Made by a program: the position numbers and the translations under genes. The notes beneath the pieces are model-generated. The model was not told the origin of the DNA and did not search any database. It worked only from the letters and a program-made list of their open reading frames with translations. A DNA stretch of 64,000 bases from Ettlia oleoabundans (lineage: Eukaryota > Chlorophyta > Chlorophyceae > Chlamydomonadales), in NCBI GenBank assembly GCA_019693395.1, contig JAAMXP010000460.1:13120-77119 (forward strand), in the 5' to 3' direction. Of the stretch, positions 21,104 through 30,880 are shown piece by piece (position 1 is the first letter of the stretch; the number at the start of each line of letters is the position of its first letter).

Positions 21104-22765
21104 TCATGCTGAGGCGGGATGCAGCGGCCCCACAGGGAGCATGATGCCGTACATAGGAATGGGCTCAGAACCTGCAGCGCCCCCAAGCCAGTTTGCACCA
21201 GCCGTGTTGATGTTGGACAGACCCTGGAGCCAGCTGTCCTGCAATGCGGCCTGGGCCGTGATGCGCCGATTGCGGTCGCGATTCAGCATGCGCTTGGTCA
21301 AGCTCACAGCCTGTGGTGACACCCTGCTCCAGCTTGGTCCGCTGTAACTGATGCGCGCCTCTGCCACACGCCGCCAGTACTCTGCCGGTGCAATGAGCCT
21401 GTTTGGATTGCAAAAAGGAAACTCTGCAGCAGGCACAAAGATCACCAAGGTTGGGGGGATAAGGTTGCGCACAGGCCGGGGAGGAGTTGGGCGCGAGCTT
21501 GCATGGGGTAAGTTGGCCAGGACAAGGCCTGCACCCACCTCCGCTGAGCATGAAGTAGAGAAGAATGCCGGCTGACCAGATGTCGCTCTCCATGCCACCA
21601 CACCCCTGCACGCACTCTGGGACGCTGTACAGTGGCGAGCCCACGGGGGTCTGCATGGCCAGGGGGTGGCCAGACCTTGATGCGGCACCGCAGGAGCTGC
21701 GGCTGAGGGGCTTGGGATATCAAGAAATGCTGCACCCAAAGTCACACAGACAGACTTCTGGCAGGCCGTTGGCATCGATGCTGCGGACCAACAGATTGGC
21801 GGGCTTGACGTCGAGATAGGCCACCCTGTGCAAGTGGCACGTAAGCAAGGCAACGAGCAGCTGCCGAGTAATGTGTGCTGCTGCCCGCTCTGGCAACGCC
21901 CCAAAGCCTGCCAAATATTGATTCAAATCGCACTCACACAGCTGCAGAAGAAGGAAGCAGCGAGGTGCACGCCAAGTAAGCAAAGAACAGGTTGTGAAAA
22001 CAGTCACGCTTGCTACGGCTGCCGGTTCTCGTTTACCAATGACAGCAAACCTGAACAGGTGAACAGTGCCACGAATCTCACCTCGCTGATTATGTAATAG
22101 TATAACTCGTCCTGGTACAGGCCATGTGGTCGCAGGATGCTGTCGCTCGCAGCAGACATCATGCGCTGCACCTCAGCCTCCGCCGCAACCACCTGGCTTT
22201 GGTGGCTGGGCAGGCGAGACTGCGAGTACTTTGGCAGTTTTTTCGCGCACAATTGCTTGCTGCTGCGCTTATCTGTCACCTCCAGCACCACTGCGAAGGT
22301 ACCGCGGCCAACCTGCAAATCAGGGGGCAGATGAGGACAGTGCGCGGTCAAACAGGGGCGGTGTGCGGCAACTGGCAGGCTGGCAAACCGGTGAGCAAAC
22401 TACAAACTGCGCCAAGTCAACACTCTACTGCCCATCCTGATGTCAATATACTGCTAGGTCTACCTAGAGTAGGCGCAAAGAGCGACTTGAGACGCAGCCT
22501 CCGGCCGACCAGAGGCACTTGCCTGTTTACCCAACCTGAAGTCATCCGTCAGCAAAGGAGCGTCCTCTGGAATTGGGATAGCTGGGCTGCTGGGAACCGC
22601 GACTCGCGGTTGAACCGCGCCATGAAGGGACGCTTGCCCTTTGCACGGCCCGGGGCGAGGTCTGCTATGGATTGACGTGTGAGAAAAGTTGCGATCCTCG
22701 AGTGTGCTGCGGACGACAAAGGCGGCCCACCCGCGCGCCCAGCCCGCAGTTGACTTTGGTGAGGC
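21104..22765 (-). CDS. Ser/Thr protein kinase with in-frame TGA; start not identified
   Basis: This is a CAMK-like protein kinase domain. Exons (minus) are about 22523-22765 (5' limit unknown), 22082-22312, 21539-21941 and 21104-21423. Landmarks are DDFRLGKQ then VGRGTFAVV (Gly loop), CAKKL (ATP Lys), AEAEVQ (helix C Glu), YLDVKPANLL (catalytic Asp, Lys, Asn; the HRD Arg is absent), CDFG (Mg-binding Asp), GSPLYSVPE (APE equivalent), DIWSAGILLYFMLSG and LTKRMLNRDRNRRITAQAAL. There are no EF hands. Two anomalies stand out. A TGA at 21722-21720 interrupts the frame between CDFGCSIS and the P+1 loop. The exon 1 frame is open back to 22765 but has no ATG; the nearest ATG (22620) is in another frame. 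Intron 1 has a GC donor (ACAG|GCAAGT). It could be a decaying pseudogene, a sequencing problem or an unusual splice. Confidence 0.7.
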
Positions 22766-23697
22766 TCACACAAATAGATACACACTATATAAAGCGTGCT
22801 AACTTTTGAAAGTGCAACTGGGACGGTGTGGCATCACCACAGCTGATGCTCCTTTGATGGCTTATTCCAGCGCGCAGGCAGGCTCAGGAGGAAGGAGAGA
22901 CTGCACCCCGGCATCATTTATGTGTTGGGGTGCCAGTGCGCTCGAGCCTCACTGCATATAGTGGATAATGAGAAGCGGGCCGACGAGAGGGGCCGGCGTG
23001 GGCAGCTGCTGCTGCTCCGTGGGCAAAGATGCGCGCAGGGTGCAGGCGCGGCCGAATGGTGCGCCGACACTTTTTTCACCCCTCAGCCGTTCTGCCTGAC
23101 AACCAGGAATTCCCTAGTTCCACGCACTATCACCAATATGTTCCAGTACACCTGTGTTCCTGGCCACCAGCAGTGGATGCCACCAGCAGTGGATGCCACC
23201 AGCAGTGGATGCCGGGCCCAGGACCGCTGATCGCCGCTTGTGGCAGCCAGGCGGCGTTGAGATGGAGGGGTGACTCCGAGGGGCGCAGGTGGTTTAGGTG
23301 AGCAAATGTGATCTACAATGTATACATAATGCAGCATCCAGTGCGCATAGGCCTGAGGGGACGGGTGATAGGTGAGTGGAGCCAGGGACACTTCAGTCAT
23401 TACGAGGAAGCCTGAGAGAGATGGCAGCTGCCCATTGGGCCTGCCCACGAACTACTTTTCAACAGATTAGACCAATAGTAAATCCCTATTGATAGGAGCA
23501 GCAAAACGTCTTGAAGGGTAGGCAGTGTCCCTCAAAAAATGCTTGACAAAGGCAGGGGAGCAGTCTCGAATTGTGTGCATGCAACAGGTAGGACAGAGAA
23601 GGGCGGCAGACTCATAGCTGGTGACATGCCAAAGCATTTGCAAGTGTTATAACCCAATCATTACTGATAGCACTACTGCCGCCAGCCACCTGAAAAC
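22766..23697. other. Intergenic, kinase 5' side / HMG 3' side
   Basis: This holds the kinase promoter, with a TATATAAAG-like stretch at about 22787-22794 that reads TTTATATAG on the kinase strand. It also holds the HMG 3' untranslated region and a short tandem repeat (23164-23211). No conserved coding sequence is seen. Confidence 0.45.
23164..23211. repeat. 16-bp tandem repeat, three perfect copies
   Basis: The unit CCACCAGCAGTGGATG occurs three times in a row, followed by a further CC. It lies in the presumed 3' flank of the HMG-box gene. Confidence 0.95.
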
Positions 23698-26118
23698 TCA
23701 TGAGCGGCCGGGTGGGCTGGGGTGCTGCTGCTGCTGTTGCTGCTGTTGCTGCTGCTGCGGCGGTGCTTGCTGCCTCTGTTCCATGCCCATGATCTGGGCA
23801 AGCTGGGTGTAGAGGAGGGATGGCGCCTGTGAGGGCGGCCACGGAGTGGCAGTCTCCGCAGCAGCCACTGGCGGTTGTGCTGCTGCTGGCGCAGCTGGCT
23901 GGCCATGCCCTGGCTGACCATGGCTTAGCACGCTGGCAAGCAACTGCTGCATATACTGAAGCGATTGTTGGGGGCTGGGCTGCACTGCCCCCATTGCTGC
24001 CCCCATTTGATGGCCCTGCTGCTGCTGCGGCGGTGGCTGCTGCTGTATTTGCGGTTGTTGCTGCTGCCCCTGCTGCTGCTGCATGGCTGCAGGCTGCGGC
24101 TGCCATGCCCCATAAGTCAGCTGTGATGGAGCCTGCACGGAGGGTGCCAACTGTTGTGGCTGCTCACCTTGCATCTGTTGGACCAAAGCCTGCAGGGCCC
24201 CTAGTTGAGGGGCAGCTGCACTTGGTCCTGCCGCAGCACCTAACTCGCTGTACCGCCTGGATGCTGCCTGCTGCACTGCTCCCTGCTGCGCTGCTGCCTG
24301 CTGCGCTGCTGCCTGAGGCTGTGGCTGCATCGGCAGTGTTGGGCCGCCACTGACCGCGGTAAGCTGGCTAGCCGTGCCTCTGCTGCTCCCTTCTGCAGAC
24401 TCCAATGCTGCGGGCGCAGCAGGCCCTGCAGGCCATGGCGAGAAGCTTGAGAGCAGTCCAGCTGGTGGAGGCATTGGCAGCCTTGCGGTGGGCTGTGTGG
24501 CCAGCCCTGGTGCTGCATACCGCGGGCTGGCGGCAGCAGCTGCAGCGGCAGCAGCTGCAGCGGCACCTGCCAGCCCTGGCGGCGAGGGCTGGTGCTGGCG
24601 GCCCCTGCCCGCCCCCAACTGCTCCTCCTGCTCCTGGGCCGCTGCGGTTGGCCGCACAGTGCGCTGCAACTCACGGCGTGGTCCCTGCAAGCCATGACAG
24701 CGAGCAAGTGAAGCAAGGTTTAAACAAGGTTTCTGACCATGACATGCTAGGACTGCAAGAACTGCTTGCATATGCTTGGCAGGGCCGGGGCATGATGGCA
24801 GGCAAACAGCTGCACAGATGAGAAGCATCCTCATCTGGCTCAGCAATGTGAGGCCAGCAGACAATGAACGTCACTCATCTACTGCTACCACACTGCTGGT
24901 GGCGCAGGGCACCTGTGGGAAGCGGGACTGGTACTCCCTGAGCTCCCGCTCGTACCGCTCCCTGTCCTGTCGTGCCGCCTCAAGGTAAGGTTCTCGCTCT
25001 TCAGCTGACAAGTGCGCCCACATGTCTCCTACAATCTTGCTGATGCCCTGAAGGCGAGAGGGACAAACAGTTGAGCAGGACAGGGTCGGGCCAGGAGTGG
25101 AGGAGATCCGCCACCCTTTCACAGCCACCGCCTGCCTCAATGCTCCACCACTGCAGCCATGCTAAATTAAGTCCCCAGACAACCTTCTGATCGGCGCGGG
25201 GGTGTTTCTCCTTTGCATTGGGCCGCACGGCATCAGAGTAGAAGTTGAATGCTGTCCGGGGCTTCTTAAGAGGGGGTCCAGGGCGTTGCGCTGCTGCCGC
25301 CGGCTCCAGGAATGAGGAAGGCGGGCAGAAAAGAACACCTGCGGGCCTCACCTAGGCACAGCAGCTTTCAAGTCTATGTGTAAGCACTGTCATGCTACTA
25401 GCTAGTTATAAGAGCTAAGAGCGCATAGAGGCCACGTGACAGCGCCCAGCTTCCCAGCGCGCAGAAGCTGGTGAGCGGCCTCCCCCAAACCGAACACGGT
25501 TCTGCGCGAACCCACGATCCGACGCTCTAAACAGCATTATTTGCGAAGTCTGCGCCTATCCGGGGTGGTGGCGGACAGACCCGAAATCACAACCTAGGAT
25601 AGGCTTCTGCGTGGTGGACGCAGCACTAACGCCGCCCTTGCAACTTGAATTTCCACCATGTCAACATGTCGGCGCTGACTGCCCAGTGGCTCACCTTTGA
25701 AGGGATTGCTCTCAAGGCCTCCAATCTGCAGCGTGACGAAGTAGGCGCAGTCCGCCACAGCGTCCACCACGCCATGCACTGGTGCGCCGACCAGAGCAAC
25801 GTTGGGCAGCAGCGGCTCAGTGCCTGGCGCTGGATACGCCGTAAGAGGTGGTGCCTGGTAGGGCTGGGTCGTCAATGAGGGCGTTTCTCGTCTAACTCGC
25901 TTGCTAGGGGGCGCGCCGCCCTCTGCAAACTCTGCCGAGCTCTCGCGCGCACCGCTGGCGGCTGCCTCCAGCTCGCCAGTTGTGGTCACAGCACCAGTCG
26001 CCGGCTGGACCGCGACCGCTTGCCCTGGCTGCCTAGCGCCTTCTTCGGGTTCCGTACGTGTTGGATCTTCGCCCTCTTCCGCCCGGGGAGCGCCCGCCCC
26101 TTGTCCCTGCCGCTCCAT
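23698..26118 (-). CDS. HMG-box protein with plant ARID-HMG 'GVLY' module, no ARID, Gln-rich tail
   Basis: This is a probable nuclear DNA-bending or transcription protein. Exons (minus) are 25695-26118, 25184-25338, 24913-25047 and 23698-24684, giving 566 residues. The N-terminal about 100 residues are acidic and Ala/Gly-rich with a KRVRRE cluster. Residues about 108-147 (VHGVVDAVADCAYFVTLQIGG, FKGVLFCPP) match the small conserved module that follows ARID in land-plant ARID-HMG proteins. The HMG box runs about 163-232: LKKPRTAFNFYSDAVRP, KEKHPRADQKGISKIVGDMW, LSAEEREPYLEAA, DRERYERELREYQ. The last exon (329 residues) is Ala/Pro/Gln low-complexity with Gln runs encoded by CAG/CAA. No ARID signature is visible upstream of the ATG at 26118, so this looks like an ARID-less relative of the plant family. 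Confidence 0.82.
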
Positions 26119-27053
26119 TTCTGCTCGCGAACAGCCAAACCGGGTTGCTTGGTCGGGCTGCCGCCGCTCTTTTCGTGATTGATTGCTGTGTTCTGCCGGC
26201 TAGGCGCACATTTGTAACCTGACAGAACGAGGAAGGCCGGTGCCACTCGCTTACAGCCGCAACAAGCCGGCACGTAACAGCAACAAAGGTAATACAAAGG
26301 GAACCCGACCTTGTAGAAGGTAAAGAGCAGGCACGCAACGTGCGCTGTCCTGGTCGGCCGACGTTGTAGTGCCCTGAGCCCACGAGCCTAGAGTCGTTTG
26401 CGCAGGCTGGAATAAGCTGTTTTTGACATACATGCCGTTAAGTGGCACGAATTTAATGCTACACCGGTTTCAACCCGCCACTTTACGCCCGCGAATTGGC
26501 AGCGGCCGCAGCTACCTTCCCGGCGCGTCCTCAGTCTTGGCATGGCTCCCAAATGGCGGGTCCCAAATGAGAATGAGCTGCAGCATTGCTAAGAAACCTA
26601 AAAACTTGTTGCTCATTGCTGGACAGTGGTGTCCTTGTACGTGGGCGTCGCCGGTTTGATGGGGGTGTGCCCCTTGATTACGTCAAGTTGCGCAGGAGCA
26701 GCAAAGGGTGGGATCAAACTGCGGGCAGCAGTCAAGGACAAGGGCAGCGCAGAACTGCCGCCAAGCGCCACTGGCAACAATCTTATGTTATGCAGTTGCA
26801 GGGCAGTGGGGACAAAGTCAAATGTAACATGACATCAACAACACAGAGCACTTTGCAGGAAGCAACATCGTCTTGGCATTTCGACGCAATTGACGCGCAG
26901 CCGCCTCCAATAGGCCAGTGCTGCCACCACGCCAGCTGACAACCAGCGACAGCTCGGCCCAGCAGGTGCATTGCCAACCTGGGAACTAAATTCCCAAGCT
27001 AATGATATACTGCAGCCAGGAGGAAAAGGGAAATGGAAGATGAATGCCGCTGT
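26119..27053. other. Intergenic, HMG promoter / RFC3 3' side
   Basis: About 0.9 kb that should contain the HMG-gene promoter and the RFC3 3' untranslated region. I searched the minus strand for a missed ARID exon and saw none. Reading frames here have no family features. Confidence 0.45.
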
Positions 27054-30000
27054 TTAAAGCAGTGCCAGGGCTTTCACAAACCGCACATTCTGCGCAGCCA
27101 AATGCATTACAAAGAGCAGCAATGCAGATAGATGCGCCCCAGCCGATGCCTCCATGCTGGGCAATCAAACGCCGGCAGATTATGAACACTCCAGCCTTCA
27201 ACCAGTCAATTAACCAACATGCACCATATGCTTCTAACTGGCCACGTCCGATGGCAGGCAACCTCGTTCCCGCAGCACATTACCCGCTGTTAACTGTTAC
27301 GCACCCACTCATGCAGCACACCGCATTGCACACAAGCACACCTGCTTGTAGTTGCTCATGAAGCGCGCCAGGAAAGCCTCGATGTGCATGATGGCCTTGG
27401 AGCCCTCCTGCAGCCAGGGGGAGAGGAGAGCAGGGAACAGCCATGAGCACCGGCCACACAGTGGTCAAGCAGATGAGCGGGTGCAGGGCAGATTCTTGGG
27501 TGATGAAGTGGCTGGCCGGCGCCATCAATCAATCACTTGATTGCAAGCGACTTGGGGGAGGAAGAGGAAAGAGGCAACCGGGAGGACGCTGGGCACACCA
27601 GCAGCACTCCCTCTTGCCCCTCCCTATCCACCTTCGTGAGCTCGCTTATTGAATCCAGACCATGCCAGCAGGCCCGCCCCACCCCACCCTGCTCCTGGGC
27701 AGCAGCGGCACCTGCAGGCGGTGCTCGTAGAAAGCGGCATCCTCCGCTGTGCTGTGTTTCAGCTCATCATCCAGCATGCGCATTAGCTCCACTGCCAGCC
27801 GCCGCAGAACAACCTGCATGTACACAGCACGCACGACAACACAACAGCATTGCAGGCTGAGTCAAGCAGGCGTAGCCTCTTGCAGTCGCAGCAAGCGCTC
27901 ATTTGGAGGGATGCACGCAACAACAGTGGCGGCATGGGAAGCAGTGGGATGCCTTTCAGGCATGACGGTTGCAGAATTTTCTGACGCGCACAGCAGACAG
28001 CCTCATACGCGGCCGGCAACATACCTCCACCACCAATCCTTGTTTTGCTGTGNNNNNNNNNNNNNNNNNNNNNNNNNNNNNNNNNNNNNNNNNACTCACC
28101 CACACGCACACACACACAATCACACCAGCATCAACCCGGCCCATCACCTCTGCAGGTATGCAGTTGGTGAGCAGCTCGTAAATCTTGCCGCGAGCCTGGT
28201 ACAGCCGCTTGGGCGTCTGCTCAGCCAGCACCTCCTTGGCTACCTCCTGCACCCAATGTGTGTGGTTGCAGTGTGGGAGCCGGCCACCCAGGCTGTCCGT
28301 TAAAGGGCAGCAGAGCATCCGCCACCAAATGAGATGTGAAGCTCCCAGTCTGTTGTAAACCTCCTTCCCAGCCACCCTGCACACCCAAAACCCGTGCACC
28401 ACCCATCCACCACGGCCACCTGCTCCGCACAACCATCACCAGCAGCACTACAGGGCTGACGCCGCACCTCACCCACTCACCCTTATGTAGAGCTCCCAGT
28501 CTGGCGCCGCAACCTGCTGGTCCTCAGTGAAGGGGTACTGCGCCACCTTGCATGCCTCCAGGCTCAGCAGAGCACGCCGCAAGTTCCGCTCAGATGCCTC
28601 CGCCAGGCGCGCCGCCAAGGAAGGAGGCAGCGACAGCTTCTCCCGCACCGCTACCTCTTGCAGCTGCTCCTCAATCTGTGCCTGTGTCGGTGCTGCCACG
28701 CGGATGCACAAGCAGCGGCTGCGCACTGGGTCAATGACCTGGGCGGTGAGGCGCAGTGGAGGCGGCAGCAAGGCGGCAAGACGGGTGATGGGGAGGATAA
28801 GGCTGGAAAAGGAGAAATCTGCAAGCGTGCACGCAGCAGATGTTGAAGGACAGTAACGAAGCAGCGATGAAGGGGGCACAAGCTCACAAGACGGAGAGGA
28901 GCACATATACCAGCGATGCCGGCCATTTCGTCCCAACCCGCCACCGCCACCAGCTGCAAGCCTGCCTTTTGTCACACCCCATTCCCCACACCAGCCCCTA
29001 GGCAGCCAGGCGGCACCCAGCACATAAGCTAGCATCTGGTAACACCCCCCCCACCCCCCCACCTCCCACTGCTCCTGCCGGCCCACCTTAGATACGTTGT
29101 TGCAGCAGAGCACCAGCCTGCATGCCGCCGAATACTTCTCCATGGTACGGCGCAGCGAGTGCTGTGCCTCCTTGCTCAACCGATCCACCTCATTCAACAC
29201 CAACACCTGCCGGCATGATGGTGCGGCAGATGGGTGACTAGAGTGGCAGGTGTAGGTTTGGCTGTGCCAGCTGCTGTGGTGCGCGGCGAGCGGAGGAAGC
29301 TTGAGGCGCACAGCAGTAGGGATTGGCAAGGGAACAGATTCTGCTGCCCCACCTTGAATCCGCGGCTGCCATCTGTGCCAATGGGGCGGCTCTTGGCCAT
29401 CTCTTTGATGATCTCCTGCACCACGTACCTGCAGCATGGGACAGCCATGCGGCAGGCAGCGTACGGAGCGATGAGCATGCATGCAGCGGGGCAGGTGCAG
29501 GCTGAAGGCAGTACAGCAAGCATGGAGGTTCAGTGCAAAGAGCGATGGCCATGGCAACCCAGTAACAGCGCTGTTCCAGCTTTGGGTGTGCCCAGAACGA
29601 ACTCCGACAAGCTTAGTTGCATGCGCAAGCACATCGCAGTGTATATATAGCAATGGCGGCCCCAGTTGAACAATATGGCAAGACGGCAGGCAGGCAAACA
29701 GTATGAAGACAGGCAGGAAGGCCCATGCATTCCCTGGCGCCCGTAAACAACAATGCACCTGTCCCTGTTGCCCACATCGCTGGGATTCATCTCCACATGA
29801 TATGCGCTGGATATGGTGGTAAACTCCAGCTCAATGCTGCTGCTTGGCAGCTGAATCTTCCAGGGCTTGCACTCGACCTTGAGCTGCGAGCAGGGCAGCG
29901 TGGCCTGGTGTTGCCAGGGCAGATTATAGCAGCGCAGATAAAAGTCGGCCGGGCAGGCCGGAAGGCACCAACGCAGCAGGTGAGCCAGGGAATGGCTGGC

Positions 30001-30515
30001 AATAATTGTTCTGCAAGGGCCAATCCAGGTCTTCCGCTGCAGAGCAGCTTGTACGCAACCTGCCCCCGTATGCCACACAGCCAGCCCCACAACCCTCTCC
30101 CACCTTCTCCACCCCTGGCCCATAAATCTCTCGTAGCAATGCCAGGATCAAGGTCTTCTTGCCCGCACCAGAGGGTCCATAGAACAGGGTGTGGGGGCAG
30201 TCCCCGTTTACTACCTGCAGAGCAAAACCCCGGCCAACGTATTTCGCATGTTATGACTGGAGGGACAGAGGGGACGGGCGGTGTTCGAGCAGCTCCCTTG
30301 GCAAGTTGCGGCACCATTACGCTACCCACCAGTTTTCTGAGGTTGGCAGCCACATCTTCATGTAGCTGGAACTGCTGTAGCGCCTTGGGGCGATACTGCA
30401 GCACCCAGCCAGGGGGCGGGTTGTGAGCGGCACACATGGAGGCGGCAGCAAAGCAAGCACAGACAGCCGCAGCTGTCCTGGGATGGCCGTGTCTTACTTT
30501 GTCTACGTAAAGCAT
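27054..30515 (-). CDS. RFC3: RFC3, replication factor C subunit 3 (clamp loader)
   Basis: RFC3 is a subunit of the AAA+ clamp loader that places PCNA on DNA. Exons (minus) are 30498-30515, 30330-30395, 30104-30214, 29759-29883, 29353-29428, 29087-29206, 28481-28738, 28148-28246, 27712-27813, 27342-27407 and 27054-27089, giving 358 residues, the normal size. The start MLYVDKYRPKAL is canonical. Motifs are [11 protein letters not shown] (the RFC3-type Walker A, about 41-49), [32 protein letters not shown] (a Walker B region with NEVD, normal for RFC3), [15 protein letters not shown] (sensor 1 and the SRC arginine finger), and the C-terminal collar helices. The last exon of 12 codons ([11 protein letters not shown] then stop) is chosen on phase and a TGCGCAG acceptor and is less certain. 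The gap at 28053-28093 is in intron 8. Confidence 0.96.
28053..28093. other. Assembly gap (41 N) in RFC3 intron 8, next to a CA repeat
   Basis: The N-run is followed by an imperfect CA microsatellite at about 28101-28118, which probably caused the gap. Coding phase is unaffected. Confidence 0.9.
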
Positions 30516-30880
30516 TATGCCGCTGTGTGTAAGTTGCTCCGTCACTCGTTTGCACCCCACCGATCAAATTATTGTCGCTTTGTCGGCCCCTCGTACCCAC
30601 CAATTTGTGGCTGATCACTGGCGTATGGGCAAGCTATAGGTGTGTCGCTATACATGGAAAGCCAGGTTGAATCGTGAACCGCCGAGCTGGCAACAGGCGG
30701 GCTGCCAGCGGGGATTTCTCTGCATGATGCAGGCTCTCTTGTTGCCCTCATCTGGTAGGCGATCTTACCATCTTCAACATTGCAGTGCGTCCTGGACCCA
30801 GAGCATTCTTAGATAGGCACCCTCACTGCGGTTGGGGCACGCATCTCGACCTCGCCAAGCCTAGGACAAGGAGTCACATA
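30516..30880. promoter_or_regulatory. Divergent promoter region, RFC3 / polysaccharide deacetylase
   Basis: These 365 bp separate the RFC3 start (30515, minus) from the deacetylase start (30881, plus). No clear core promoter element is recognised. Confidence 0.45.

Noticed and set aside
21720..21722. Selenocysteine at the kinase TGA
   Set aside because: No SECIS element was recognised and no Cys-containing homologue position is known in kinase activation loops. A pseudogene, an error or a micro-intron is more likely.
22549..22785. Minus-strand frame containing the ATG at 22620 as the kinase N-terminus
   Set aside because: It runs out of frame with the kinase domain and stops before the Gly loop. 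The frame that actually joins the kinase is the other one, which lacks an ATG.
23612..24106. Tandem CAG/CTG repeats as a mobile or CRISPR-like array
   Set aside because: The repeats are polyglutamine codons of the HMG-box protein, with no spacer structure.
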